Origin: Loripinus fragilis
Lineage: Eukaryota > Mollusca > Bivalvia > Lucinida > Lucinidae
DNA length: 64,000 nt
Direction: 5' to 3'
Assembly (NCBI GenBank): GCA_964019695.1
Contig: OZ026515.1
Coordinates: forward strand, 138,404,549-138,468,548
Within the stretch, counting starts at the first letter, position 1, and each line of letters opens with the position of its first letter. The position numbers and the translations under genes were made by a program. Shown one piece after another: positions 39,566 to 53,841 of the stretch. The notes beneath the pieces were generated by a model. That model did not search any database and had not been told where the DNA came from. It saw only the letters and a program-made list of their open reading frames with translations.

Positions 39566-39920
39566 TGGGTATGACCAGGAAATACCATACTCACACACAC
39601 TACAGACTAGCCAATGGCACCGTGAAGAAGTGCCACAGAACACTAACAGTCACAAGACCTCATGAAGACAATTTAAGTAAATCAATCATCTCTCTCTCTC
39701 TCTCTCTGCAAGCTGATTGCAAAACTAGAAATGAGTTTGGGAATACATAACAAAATAAGAAACAAACACAAAAACCCACAATTAATAGGAGCAACAATAA
39801 CATAAATCATAATCAACAACAACAGAGCCGCCACTTTAGGACAGACTGCAGCCAAAGTCACTAGTGCCAAATCTTCGCCCCAGATTCTCTCGTTGTTAAA
39901 ACAGCTAAAAAATGTATCAT
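39566..39920 (+). repeat. Dispersed repeat family A, copy 3
   Basis: GTGGGTATGACCAGGAAATA start, with CACAGAACACTAACAGTCAC and GCAAAACTAGAAATGAG shared with other copies. A (CT)n run lies at about 39690-39706. Confidence 0.6.
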
Positions 39921-40587
39921 CACAGAAACAATCTGATCAAATCAACAAACTATGATGAAACAAAGAAAAAGGACAAATACTAACAGTCAGAGCTAAAGAG
40001 AAGCTGAAGTTGAGCCATTGTGGGCCCAGCCAAAGGCTAGCATCAGATGAAAGTTTATGTCAGGGTCGTCATTGAGTGTGGGGCCTGAAATTTAATGATT
40101 ATCATGCAATTAAAGAGGAAACCGAAGCTATAACCCCTGATTGGGGTTTACAACCAGGCATGCATGATATCCATGTTATGTCACTCTTTTTAATTACGTA
40201 ATAGGCTTTCCAACAATTATTTTGAACCGTTAAACTAAACCACCATAAATATTGACTGGCTCTGATATGCCCTGTTGCAGAAGAATTTTAAACCAATATT
40301 GTATTTAACAATCAACATGGTGTGCCTGTGGTATAATTTAGAAAATGCTTCACGAAGTGTGTGATACTGATAACATTGTTTTCAAAACTTGGTAGTCAAT
40401 AATTAGTCACTAACATCAAAGCATACTCACATAAAAGAATAAGTTGTGAAATATATACACAATAGGATGGGGAGGGAGGAACATCTCCATCAAGAAATGG
40501 GAGTTTAACTATTTCAATATTAAAATCACCCCTTTTATTATAGTTTTAGATAAAACTATGCCATTTGTTATGGATAAGTCCAACAAT

Positions 40588-40990
40588 AGTAAGTGCGTAT
40601 GAGGGGGCAATACCATAATCATAAACTGCAGACAAACCAGTGGCACCCAGAGGAAGAGCCACACTACCACGAGACACCAGGAAGACAAACTAAGCAAAGC
40701 AACCAGCTCTCTCTTCCCCATCAAGTAGATTGTAAAACTAGAATGGACACAAAGAAACTCACAACAAAACATAAAACAATTACATAATCCCACACTGGGA
40801 GTAACAATCACCAACGAATCAACAACAACAGAACCACTGCCTTAGAATGGACAACAGCCTAATCCACCAGGGGGTGGGGGGCTTAAATGCATTCTACTGG
40901 TACCAAATCTTTGCCCAAGATTCTGCTGTTGTTGACGCAAAAAATCTTGAAGCTCATATGGAGAAAAACTCTTAAATACTTCTCTAAAGG
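40588..40990 (+). repeat. Dispersed repeat family A, copy 4
   Basis: Diverged start (GTGCGTATGAGG), then CAGCTCTCTCTTCCCCATCA, AAAACTAGAATGGACACAAA and CAACAACAGAACCACTGCCT. It ends about 100 bp before the Penelope-like copy. Confidence 0.55.
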
Positions 40991-41089
40991 ATCTTTCTTT
41001 GGCTTTAACTAATCATGGTCGGCATGGCTTATATTTCACTTTTAAGTTCCTTGCCTATCTCAGTTTTACGTAAATTAGAGTAGAGGCTA

Positions 41090-43800
41090 ATAAACTCTAT
41101 GATAGAGCAAACAAATTATATAAAGCAGCACTCCTTACAAGGTGTTATGTTCAACATTTCCTTAGTCCTTATATCGATTCTGAGGTCAACCATAAACGAC
41201 ATTTAATCAAAATTCCATTCATTAACAAAGGTATTGAGCTTATTGATTTACATAGTATCTTCAAGTATAATTTAGTGATTTCATCTATTCCAAATTACTT
41301 TAATAATTCTGAAACTCCTATCATTTGTTATAAATATAACAAATCAATTAGGTCTACTATATTTAACTTTAATAAAATTGTAAATGATATAGATATAGAT
41401 TCCAATACTCCTGCCTCCTGAGATTGTCAAAATTCTAATTATATATATCCCTCTGCAGGGCATGTTATTACAGATAATCTAAATTTCATTCCTGACGCTA
41501 GAGTTCGCAATATTAGTTCTAAAGGTCCCAAATATAGATTTCCCTCTAATATTGATTTCTCTAAATGTCGTAGAGAGATCACTGCTTCTTTAAATGACTT
41601 TAGTAATCGTTGGTCAGGGCGTTAAAATGTTGAACCTGATGCCTTGAAGGAATGGAAGATTAACATTTTTAAAATTATTGATGCTCGTATTTCATTTTAC
41701 TCTCGAAATACACATCTTTTACCCCCTAAACCTAAATCTTCTTTTCATCATCTTAAACGAGGTATCTAGCGCTAATCCAGGATTTTCATATGAACTTTGT
41801 TTTGGTTCCAGCAGATAAAGCTGCTAACAATGTTGTAGTTGTTTGACGATTGTATTATATTAATACTCTTAAGTGTGAGCTTGTTGACACTAATGCCTAT
41901 AAACTGCAGTCTTCTTTAAGTGAGAGGGTGATTGTTGATGGGCATGGTTGTCATACAACCCTACAGTTTGGTGTCAAAGCTAAAGAAAATCAAGACAAAG
42001 TTCCTGCGTTGTACTGGTTACCTAAACTCCATAAAAGACCCTATAAAGCAAGATTTATTGCTAATTCTAGTTCTTTTACGACAACAGAACTTTCTAAATT
42101 GTTAACCTCGTGTCTTACAGCTGTTAAAACATGTTATCAAGTATTGTGAAAAAGGTATATGAGAGATCCAGTAAAAACCTATTTTGGTCTATTAAAAATT
42201 CAGGTGAAATTTTAGATAAACTTAAAGCTAGAGATTTCAATGCAACCAGTTTGTCTACTTATGATTTTTCTACTCTTTACACTACTTTACCTCATAATTT
42301 AATTAAAGATAAACTTATTGATCTTATTGAAAGAACCTTCTAGAGAGAAGGCTCTCCTTACCTTGCATGTAATGACAGAAATGCATTTTTTACTTCAGAA
42401 AAACCTAAAAAATATCATGCATGGTCGTGTCAAAATGTATGTGATGCGCTGACCTTTTTGTTGGACAACATTTTTATTTAATTTGGCACTAAGCTGTATA
42501 GACAAGTAGTTGGGATTCCTATGGGCACTAATTGTGCTCCCCTGGTTGCAGATATGTTCCTGTTTTGTAATGAGAGGGACTTTATGATGTCTCTTTCTGA
42601 TGATAAGTAGGCTGATGTTATTGATGCGTTTAGCACTACATCCAGATATTTGGAGGATATTTTAAATATTAATAATGTTTATTTTGACAATATGGTTAGT
42701 CCAATATACCCTTCAGAGCTACAACTGAATAAAGCCAATAACTCTGATACCGAAGCCACATTTTTAGACTTGCATTTGTCAATTTCTAATGATATTGTTT
42801 CTACCAAAATTTATGATAAACGTGACGACTTTGATTTTTAAATTGTCAATTTCCCATTTTTAGATGGTGATAGTCCTCGTTCTACATCTTATAGAGTCTA
42901 TATCTCTCAACTCACGCGTCAGAAACTTCTTAAACAAGGCTATCAGTATCATAAACTTCATAAAACATTTTCAAAATTTTATAGACGATACTATGATTTG
43001 ATTTCTAAATTCCAAGTTGGACTTAAATCTCTCTTGCGCCAAGGACTTTCAGAACCTGATTTCTATGGTGACTTGGTGCTTAATTTGAAGAAGATTGTTG
43101 GCTCTAACAATTTTTCAGCGCAGTTTACTAAAATAATTTCCCATTATAAAAAGATGGCTATAACATTAATGTATTGCAACAGACTGCATGCTTGGTGGTC
43201 AACCCAATCACTGTTGGCAACTTTGCTTTCCTCTTTAATTGCACGCCTATGGGTCGGACTTCAGACTCTATGTTGGGTCCGACTTATCTATTGATGAGAT
43301 GGTAGGGGCTGTTTGTAGGGCCCACCGGAGTTTACCTGTTGGATTTCTTTCGCTCCAGTATTCAGTTTTATTTACTGTTGAGTCCTTATCTTTGTTTTAT
43401 CCTTGTTATATCTTGATTTATATGTTTTTGGAGATGATGCATCGATAAGTTAGGGGTCTTTCATGCAAACCAAATATCTATGTGTCTTGATCTACATCTG
43501 AATCAAAGGTGAGGTTGGTGCCGTTAAACCGGTTTAAGATCTCCAGTAAAATATTTTACTGACTGTTCCAAGGCGGTACTTCTTTTGTGGATCTTTTGTG
43601 TTTTTGTTCTGTCTTGTGTTTGCTGTCTTTGTACGCTTCTGCTTATATGTGCTTTGTGGTCACCTGCTGTGAAGGCTGACCTCTTGGCTCTTGCTTGTGG
43701 TGTCAAATGTGAGTTTGTCACTTTCCCATTGGTATCCTGTGTCAGGTGTGGTACTTGATTGTATCGATTCCTGATCTTTGCACCCTTACTTACTTTTCCT
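41090..43800 (+). pseudogene. Decayed Penelope-like retroelement, plus strand
   Basis: The reading moves through several frames and stops. Recognisable blocks in order: FINKGIELIDLHSIFKYN, PKYRFPSNIDFSKC, VPALYWLPKLHKRPYKARFI, motif A region STYDFSTLYTTLPHNL, motif B GIPMGTNCAPLVADMFLF, motif C region SRYLEDILNINN (the first catalytic Asp replaced by Glu), then FLDLHLSI. The 3' end carries GTGGTACTTGATTGTATCGA, which recurs as short scraps in the window. Inactive. Confidence 0.8.
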
Positions 43801-43869
43801 AACTATTGCAATGTATCTAATCAAATTAACACACTATGATGGAACAAAAAACAGGGCTTTCGACTCACA

Positions 43870-45745
43870 GATAGTCAGAGCTTAAGATAACCTAAAGTTG
43901 AGCGTATAGCTACAGACAAGTCCAAATAGGGATCTGCCTTATTGAACTGAAGTTTTGTGTGGTGTATCTGACTTACCTTTTTTTGAAAATAAGAAGTATC
44001 TATATTAACCAAGTCATCTAGAATAGCATCAGCTTGATTACTGTCAGAAATAGACAAAGCCACTCTCATAACAAAGCAAAAACAAATCTGTTAAAAGAGG
44101 AGCACATTTGAGATCCATTCGAGTACCTACAATTTGTCTATACAATTTGTATCCAAATCTTATAAATTTATGATCCAAAAGATAATTGAGTGCGTCACAA
44201 ATTTTCTGACATGACTGCAATTTAAAAGTTGTTCAGAAGTGCAAAAACTTGTACTTCTCAAAACAAGCAAAAGTGAGCACTCTCTATTAAAAAGTTTGTT
44301 CAGCTAACTCTGTTAGCTTTTCTTTGGTTAGATTATGAGGTAATGTAGTATAAAGATTAGACAAATCATATGTAGACAACGTAGATGCAAGCTGATTTAT
44401 TGAGATCCTCACCTGAAATTGTATTAGACCAACATAGATTTTTACCATTCTTCTCATAAACTGTTTCACAGTATTTTATAACATGGTTTTTAATCGCAGT
44501 GAGGCAAGACGCCAAGATTATAGCATGTCATTAGTATTACATGAACTACAATTAACAATAAAACATGACTGAAAGGGTCGTTTATGATGTTTATGCAGCC
44601 AATATAACGTCGAGAGCTTGCCTTGATCATCAACAAAAACACCTAATCAGCAGCCATATGGCACCGGTGCCTATCAATGACAGGCATCACTTCAAGTAAA
44701 TTATGCTCGTACGTTTTAGCAGTGCTGAATTCTTGAAGTACATTTTTCGAATGACACCAACATTGTTAGCACCCATATCTGCAGGCCTTACACAAACTTC
44801 CTATGTAATTTCTCGACCATTTTCTTCAATTTAGATTTAGGCAGAAGAAGATCTAAATTATTGCGATAAAATGAAATTATATTATCAATGATATTAAAAA
44901 TATTTGATTTCCAAGTATTTTAAGCATTAAATTCAACTGGCTCTCACTTCCACAATCGATTATAAAATTCTTTATAGGCACCAGCAATTTCTTTATGACA
45001 TTTTTATGTCTATCTGTGAAGTATACCTGTATTTCTGTATTTAAGTCTTTTAAAGATAATAGACCAAATTCTCAGATCAGTATTAAGTGGGCCTTGTCGT
45101 GACAAAACCTGTCCTTGGGGTTTCTGACAAAAAGAGACTCAAACCAGCCACCTCAGCTACAGAGCCTAGCTAAAATAGTGAAATTTTGCTTGTAGCAAGT
45201 TTTGATATGATACTTTCTAATAAAAGAATAACAAAGACGCTGATCAGACTACGCCAATGCGCAGGCTGGTCTGCACTTTTGTTGTTCACAAATCCCCAAA
45301 GACAGGTTTTCTCGCATCTAGGTCCAATTTTCAATCTCCAGTATTTATATGACCAGTAGGTTGATAGCAAAAGTTAGAGTCCTAATCAGGAATAGTAGTT
45401 TCAATGTCAACTCAAGTAGCTAATTTGTAATAATTAAGTACAGTACTACAAATACTTGTATTGCACTTATAACAAATAGTAAGTATTTCTTATTTTCAAA
45501 ATAAGTATAAACAGAAGAAATAACAGATTTATCTCTAAATATACTGGGTAAGTCCATGAATTCAATCCCTTTGTTGACAAATAGCATTTTGATTATATGC
45601 CTAATATAATTAATTTCAGGAGTCAATATAAGGCCAAGGAGCATGTTGAGTATAGCACCTTGTAAAATGTAGACAAAGTCGATGAGCTCCATCATAGAAT
45701 TTATTAGCCGAAAGCAAACCCTTTTTATCAAATTTAGAGCTTTAT
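43870..45745 (-). pseudogene. Decayed Penelope-like retroelement, minus strand
   Basis: Same family as the neighbour, facing it tail to tail. Pieces visible: LINSMMELIDFVY and FVNKGIEFMDLPSIFRDKSV at the 5' end, STYDLSNLYTTLPHNLTKEK in the RT core and a shortened C-terminal part at 43875-44069. It is broken by stops, deletions and the insertion at 45095-45335. Confidence 0.75.
45095..45335 (-). mobile_element. Short inverted-repeat element inside the Penelope copy
   Basis: The ends pair over AAAACCTGTC.TTGGGG and its complement (about 45104-45121 and 45300-45316). The minus strand translates to GPRCEKTCLWGFVNNKSADQ, a string often seen in predicted proteins of molluscs because the repeat is so common. 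It is a MITE- or SINE-like repeat, not a gene. Confidence 0.6.
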
Positions 45746-48700
45746 ACGTTATAAAGCTTTTAAATGAATAAGCCTTAGTAGACGAAATTACTACAGTAAT
45801 AAGACAGATTTAATATATTTAAAATGTGCCTATGGATCAATCTCTGCAATGTAATCATAATTAAAGGCCAACTAAATAATTCTTTGGCATCAAACTTGCC
45901 CAATAAGTATGTTTGCAATTATATTATTGAAAGAAATTAGCTTGGTTATCGAATTATAATTTCATAGGACAAATTATTCTTTTTCATCCCATATTTACGA
46001 AATCAAATTGATTTCTCCTTTCAGGATAACCTGGGCTATAATAATAATAATTGCTTCATAAGATACAGTCTTTCCTAATCAGACATTTCCCTCTTACAAG
46101 AGACATTTCTGATTCATATTTCTTAACAATTTAACTGATGGCTGAAAGTGTTTGAGTTCCCCCACCCTCTTTAGCCTGTTACATATGTTACTATATCAAA
46201 TTAAGAGAAATATGAAAGTAAGCGCTACAGAAAGAAGACATTAAACTATCTAATTATTTAAATTAGTCATACATTCTGCATGCTTGACGCTTTAGCTATA
46301 TACAAAAGCAAACATTAAGGCTTCATAGGGTGTGTGTTATTAAGGTTAAAATTATCCTTTAAAAAATGTATTTGTGACTATTATCATTCGCTTTTAAAAC
46401 TGCTAGCAGAAGCTACCTAGCAGGAAGCACGTTCTATCCAAACCTGGAAACCCCTTAAAGTTTCATAAAATGCTTATCACAAACCTGTTCAGCCACCTAT
46501 TCAGTAATGTCAAGCTATAAGCGAGATTTCTGCTTAATGGTCTTGGATAGTTTATTTTATGGTGATATAGTGTATAAATTCAAAAAAAAAACTGTTGGAA
46601 AACCTAATTTCAGTGATCAATTTAAAAAGATTATCAAACGTCATATAAAGCAGGCGATTGGCAGAGAGGGGTCAAAAATATGACTTAATGCACCACCTGG
46701 CGGATTTGTACACTATATGTCAAAATGAATTATGTTCTTAAAAGGGTATCCTTTGGAAGCAAAGACTGCACCAAAGAACTGAAACTAGAGTGTGCATATT
46801 TCCTGGGCCAGACTAGCTAGTTTCTGCCATTTAGGCTTCATCAGTGACCCTCTAATAGTTTCAAGGTTCCACAAGAAACCCATGATCCCAAAGGACAAGA
46901 AAATAAAATCTACACTATAGTGAAGCCTGATACGTCCTTGTTATGATAGGGTATGATGAAGTCATTAAAGTGGTCCAAATGCCTGTAAAAAGGGACCTTA
47001 TTAACCACACTGAAAACCACATAAATATGCATATCGCTCCAAGTATTACTAATCAACACACTTCAAAATGTTTTCTTTTTTTCTTAATTAATGCATAGTT
47101 TAACGTAACAAAAGTAGTAAGATATTCTTTTCATTTGCGTGTCACAAAATAATAATACTAATACAAGAAATAGTACTAATATAACAGGGGAAAAGGTACC
47201 ATTGTAAGGCATGCATGTACGAGTGTCCTGCCTAAGTGCCAAAGTATTTAGACTGTGGGCTGCTAATAGACCTAATGTATCACAGGCGCATATTTACACT
47301 ATAATTTTCTGCATCTACATTAGAGAAGATGCACAATGACACATGTTGGCCTTCTGACAGTTGTCGCGTTACCGTGAAACAGCCTTGTTAACCAAGTTAC
47401 CCTACAGTTATAGGTACTCATAGAGTGTAAATATCAAATTATTGCTTATTCTTACATGTCTATACTATCTTGTAATTGACAGTAAATGACAAGCAGTATA
47501 ATCTTAACTCATTAAGGTACCCGTTATTACTTACTGTTACTTGCTTTTGAATACATTGATTTAGTGCAATAATATCATTATATGAGTTTAAACTGAGAAT
47601 TGGTGTAAGTTACTACCATGTGCGGGCTCAATAGTGAGAAAGTTAACGAATATTTGTCTTTTATAACCTAACATATAAGTGAGATTAAACTTTCGACAGA
47701 AGCACAAGTGATGAAAAGAAACTAGAACTCAAAGCACATAAAATGCAATAAGGAGTGTTTAATTGAATATGTAAACATCATATAGAAGCTTCTTATTTCA
47801 ATGATCAGCTCATGCTTCTTAAATGCTTAAGTAATATCATTTATCTCTCTGGCACTTAGATGTGTTTGCTAAATTTAATATGTACTATTATTTATGCAAA
47901 CATTCTTTTTCCACACTGTCTACAACTCAGTTTAGATATGAAGCATGTAGTAGCTTAGTAAGATCTATTGCCCATTATGTAAGCTATCATAATACATACA
48001 CAGCTTATCAGCTATCGATTACATCAAAATATTGATACAAATCAAGGAAGAATGCTAGCTCACAAAGTCTACACTGTTAGTCATTTTAGGTATGATAAAA
48101 ATCAAGAAATTAATTTATACAGTCCTTTGAATGAACATTGAAGTTTTTCTAATCATAATGATTTGTGCCACGCATATGATACCAAACATGTTTATCCCAG
48201 GTTATCATCTCCAAAGTAGAATGTTTTTATATCTTAAAGCATTTCTAGTTTGGTGAAAAAGATGAAAAAAGAATACCATTAATCAAGCTTGGTGACATAT
48301 ATAACAAAAATGTCCCAGGAGGACATTACACTTATCACCTGTTTTGTCTGGTTCTACAATTTTGTGAAGCATTGAAACAGCTAGCTAAATCAGTATTAGT
48401 TCTAAAGGCTTATTTTGGTCATATGTTTAAAAGTGGTTTATACTAGGAAAAGATCTGTTGTATTGTTAGTATTGTGTTGTAGACATGACTAAGTAAAATG
48501 ACTTGAATAGTTCATTTGGATTTTTTATTTACATAATAATCATTATGTCAATAAGACTTCGTTGAACTTTTTAGCATGCAAAATTGGAACATGATCATTG
48601 ATATTAAATACATCCTATCGATCATTTGCATATTGTAAATCAAGCTACATAGATTAAAACTTGTAACACAGAGAACATAAAATGAGTAAGCAAATTTGAT

Positions 48701-49892
48701 TTTGGATCTAGCTTTCATTTCAGTGTCAAGACATGAAGGCACAGGCAAGCTTGTGTAGACGCGACAGATCCTTTGCTGCCTGCATACACAAAGTATGTGA
48801 TTATGTGTAGAATTAGACCAGAATAAGTAGGGCTAGCTCCACTGCATCAGCATGAGCAGTTTATGGAGGAATTTGCCAATGTGAAAATACCAAAATCGGA
48901 TTACGTGTACAGAATTAAAACAGCTTGTAAGGACCAAGTTTCATTTGGACCAGTACTGTTACTGATGTTAGTCAAAATATCTGTAGCACTGCCTACCTGC
49001 CTAAAAATTAGGATAAATGCAGTGAATGGTATGTCATTTTAAACATTTCTTCTGTGCCAAAGTCCATAGTTGAGATTAAAATAAACATTTTATCAGCAAA
49101 GTCAAAGGGAAAACTCTTAACCATGATACAAAGACAGTTTGGGTGATTTTCTATATGTACACCAGAGAGTTCTGCTTTAAACAGCTCTGGCTATCCTGGT
49201 AGACCTCGTTGTATATAACAAAGCTAAATTCCAATGCTGGGAATTAAGTGCATGGCATATAACATGAGTGTATGCGTTCAAAGATTCAATTAATTTCTTA
49301 ACAAAAGATTATGATAAAACTTCCAATACTCAGAACACCCGTACATACTTTGACTCAAAATACCCGCTCAGTGTCAAATATGTGCTCATAATACCCGTCT
49401 AGTACTGCTCAAATAAACTAAGCTGTTCTGCACGCGGTTTTGGAACCTTTAGTTTGTGTACAGTGGTCAAATAAAGTGTTTTATTCAAGTTTTTTTAAAT
49501 GTATCCTTTACCAGCTTTGTTTATTCTGATTATGGTCAAATAGAGGTATTTGTACAGATTATTTTAGCGAAAATGTACTTTTGATGATGTGTTTTCACTC
49601 TTTGAAGATGACCAATTGAATGCAAAATACGTAAGCAGAGCCTCTCAATCACGTTTGTTTGTTAATTATGTTACACATACCAGTCAATTAGACAAAACTT
49701 GCATGCACTAACAAGGTCTGGACAATCACAGAGCTAAAATGGATCAAACTTGGTCCTATGTGAGAATAAAAGCAACTTACATCAACAGAATCTTATGCCC
49801 CCTTCCGCCATTTTGTTTTGCTCGAAAATACATTGTATATGGTCAGGGTCCTATAATGTGATTTGGCACAATGATGGGTAAATGACAAGTTG
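45746..49892. other. Gene-poor AT-rich stretch
   Basis: No exon, RNA gene or terminal repeat could be supported. All frames are short and low in complexity. Confidence 0.5.
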
Positions 49893-50156
<264 letters not shown>

Positions 50157-50739
50157 CAAGTAAAGTTTGCTATGAAAAGGTTATTTCATTCCCAATTGAG
50201 TTGTACCTAATGTGTAAAATTTGACGTCTGATAATAAATTTTGGAGAGAATTAATTACTGTTGAAGATCTCAATTTGTTGTAATAGGACCTGCAAATTAT
50301 ATTTTTATATTGAAATTTTTGTGACTGAAAATAAACAGAAAAAAAATCAACAACAACAACAAAATGGCACACTTAGGTTCTGTTGGCAAAATGATGAAAT
50401 TTGTCTTATATTTACTTTAAACTTAAATTTTAGGAAGACACAAAAATAGCCTCTAATATGAGTACCTGTTGCAATCTATGTTTTGAGAATAAATAAGAAA
50501 ACTTGCATTTGCCTGTTAACCCCTGTTTTAATATATAGTTATAACGTGGGATCCAATGCTGTCATGTTGGATAATCACAAAGCTGTATGTCTCCTGAGGA
50601 AAATTGGTATGGACCCGACCCCTTGGATTATCACAAAGCTACCCAGCCAGCATTCAGTTTTAGGCCACCTTCGGCCCCCAAGAGCATTAAATGCTTAATA
50701 TACTGGTTTTCTTCAAAAATCGGTTGAGATCATCCATCA

Positions 50740-50759
50740 CCCCCCCCCCCCCCCCCCCC
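50740..50759. repeat. C homopolymer
   Basis: About 20 C in a row. Similar runs occur at about 3548-3562 and 13961-13977. The length is likely uncertain in sequencing. Confidence 0.9.
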
Positions 50760-51068
50760 AAGAAACTTTCTAATCCGCACATGTATTACATGCATTTGGT
50801 GTAATAGCATGACGATGCTTGATAACTTCAATATAAGAAAGGGACTGTGGGATAGAATGTACCAAAGAGTGTGAAATCTTTATATTGTGAAGACAGTTTT
50901 TAATTTTTATATTGACAATGGAAATATTTCAACATGAAAACGCTTGTTTTCATATCCTGTCATTTGTTTATATATTATTGTATTGTTCATGCATGCTTTA
51001 TATTTTCGAAATAAATATTGTTCAAACTAAAACGTCGACTAGAAGGTTTGTGTGTTTTGTTGTATTTT

Positions 51069-51580
51069 CCGTGTGGTATCCTGGGTCAAGTGTGGTACTT
51101 GATTGGATCGATTTCTGATCTTTACCTCCTTGCTTACTTAAAGTTAGAAAGGAGGCGAAGATCAGGAAACGATACAATCAAGTACCACACCTGACGTCAG
51201 GATACCACATAGGAAAGTAACAAAAATACAATAAACATCACCAACAAGAGCCAAGAATTCAGCCTCATCCCAGCAGGTAACCACAAGACAGCAATGAAAA
51301 GACGCAAAGGCATGATCGAGAAACACAAGACACAAAAAACACAGATGATCCACACAAAAAAGTACCGCCTTGGAACGGTCAGTAAAAATATTTCACCCTT
51401 AGTTCAGATGTGGATCAAAGACACATAGATGTTTGGTTTGCAAGAAAGGCCCCTAGCTTATCAACGCGTCATCTCCAAAAACATATAAATCAAGATATAA
51501 AAAAAGAGATAAAGCAATGTCAAGGACTCAACAGTACATAAAACTGAATAGTGGAGCAAAATAAATCCAACGGGGTTTTC
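51069..51580 (-). mobile_element. Penelope-like 3'-end fragments, inverted pair
   Basis: 51165-51580 on the minus strand matches the 3' part of the element at 41090-43800 (its 43300-43800 region). Directly before it, 51069-51130 carries the terminal piece GTGGTACTTGATTGGATCGA in the opposite sense, so the pair forms a palindrome. This is a 5'-truncated insertion. Confidence 0.7.
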
Positions 51581-52263
51581 TAGTTTGCTGTCAGAGAAAA
51601 AAAAAGACATTTTCAATATACTGACCCTACGATTTCACCATACCATCAATAGCACGGTACTTAGAGCTATCCGTAGCATACCTCAGAGATTTGTAACCCT
51701 ATCCAAAATTGAGGTATCTCCCACGTTTATTTTGGTGAAAATACAATTTTTCGGTCATACTGAAGGCTGAGAATTTCTTTGGACCTCGCAAAGACCCTAC
51801 AATTTTAGAAACCGGTAGCAGTTTTGCGAGAAAATATCCCTTATCTCCAAATGCAATGGTCTGAACTCAATCGACTCTTATCCTTTGCATGCCAGCTTGA
51901 ATAATTATCGCGTATAAATGCGTCCTTGGTCATGTGAATTTAATATGTGTTTTAAAATGTTTAACACGGAAGAGGTTCTGTCTGAGATTAATATGCGCCT
52001 TGATTCGTTTACCTCAGATTTCTCCAAACCCCAGAGTTCCATGTCTGCTATTGCAAGACCGTTGCAGGTAGACTTATTTATGAGTAAATCGTGAGTTATC
52101 TCTCTTAAATTTATGAGCTAGCATTGTCGGTCGAGTCCATAAAATTGATTGCTGGCACCTATTTATTGATATCGTTAAAGTACTATTGTGGAATATAGGC
52201 AAATGGGTTATCAATGGATTATACTGTGTTGCGGTTATGATCTTCAGTGATGATTAATTCCTT
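51581..52263. other. No feature recognised
   Basis: AT-rich sequence between two retroelement fragments. No supported gene. Confidence 0.45.
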
Positions 52264-52490
52264 TAGCCAATAACCTGTCACCAGTCAACATTCCAGATTA
52301 TGTCGCTACCTCCTCCAACCGCACAAGAACCCACAATCTAGGCTACATACAGCTTCATACTAATTATGAACAGTACAAAAACAGCTTCCTGCCTCGGACG
52401 ATTAGAGAATGGAACGCCCTACCACCAGACCTAGTGCATGCGGCATCTGCAGATGAGTTCGCTGCTCGTCTGCAGAATCACACATTCTAG
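52264..52490 (+). pseudogene. Non-LTR retrotransposon 3' fragment (L2/CR1-like)
   Basis: An open frame ending at TAG 52488-52490 reads NNLSPVNIPDYVATSS, then YKNSFLPRTIREWNALPPDL and EFAARLQ. The F.PRTI.EWNALP end is the typical C-terminus of L2/CR1/jockey-type RT proteins. Only the tail is present, as expected from 5' truncation. Confidence 0.75.
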
Positions 52491-53841
52491 ACAGGACAAC
52501 CACATGTTTTTAACTGTAAAGACAGAGCATTTAACCATGTTGATGACGTCACTTGCCCGTGATGCTGATGCCCTGGGCAGTATTAAAGTAGAAGTTGAAG
52601 TTTGGTTACTATTACACAGAGAATGAAAGCATGCATCCTAATATAAGAGTTAAATCATTAATTAAAAGTTTGCTACTACCTGGAAGCAAATAAAGCAGAA
52701 TTGTATTGAACTTCGGTAAAAAAAAAAGACTTCTGATGTCAGAACTTACGTAAATATTTAGGAGTATTGTTGCTTATAATGAGCACTTATAAAACTTGAA
52801 TCAAAATTTTGTGTTGAAACCTAATAAGAATGACCTAAACTTCTTGAATATGCTCCTAAGGGGTGAAGCTTCAGATCATCATCTGTTACCAATTTCACCT
52901 TGTGACTGTCTTTTTTCAGGTGATTCTTTACTGGGGGTTGTTATTCTGAAATGGACAAACTTATGAAGTTTATAAGTTGCCAATATTCTGTCTATCAATT
53001 TTAAGCTTTTTAATATTAAACTTACATAGCTTGTAAGAGGTATGATGGATGCATTTCATGTGTACTGTTTCAAATCAGTTGACAAACAGAAATTGTCAAG
53101 AACAGAGTTCTTAGTGATACGCCTTTATTGGCGACTAAACTGGATGCTTGACTTCTACCAACTGTATATATAATTAGCTGATGCATCGACCGCATATGTG
53201 TATGTATTTCAACATTGCAGTATTTTCCAGTTTCAATTCATGCAAAAAATAAAAATCGAGAACTTTTTATCTATGATTTAGTGGCTTTAATGCAACAGTT
53301 ATGAAGTCAGGTTATGCTAACGTAACCATAGTTTGCCTGACCAGCGCCCCAGGAATATAACACTTTCTCATGCTAGACAATGTTCTTGCTCAGAACAGAA
53401 GACAGTGCCGTGTGTTTTGACAAGGACAAAATGCATGCTCAGGAATGGCATTTGTGTTTATGGTTTGATATTTATGAGGATAACAATTTTCATGCTAAAG
53501 TGAGATGAATGTGAAAAAGTTTTTTAAAACGGTTAGCCAGTAACCAGTGCACACCTTTGTCACAGTAACTTATATATTTGAATAGTATAACTCGCCAACC
53601 TCTACTCCATTTGAGCATGTACTGGTTCGGAGGTTCGAACTAAATTGTGACCTCCTTATTCCAAGTCGAATATGAAATTATATGTCTCGACATATAATAA
53701 GCTATGTTTGAACAAGTACCCGAAAATGGCCGAACTATTTATAAACATTATCACACAGAGATAAAACTTTGTACACAGTTATATACATATTCACACGGAA
53801 GACATTTTACAACAAACATAATAACGCTTACCAAATAGAAG
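52491..53841. other. Upstream region of the desaturase gene
   Basis: No gene recognised. TATTTATAAA at about 53737 lies about 105 bp before the desaturase ATG and might be its TATA box. Confidence 0.4.

Noticed and set aside
45170..45370. Minus-strand frame with GPRCEKTCLWGF as a gene
   Set aside because: The string is known to me from repeat-derived predictions, and the DNA has inverted ends typical of a dispersed repeat.
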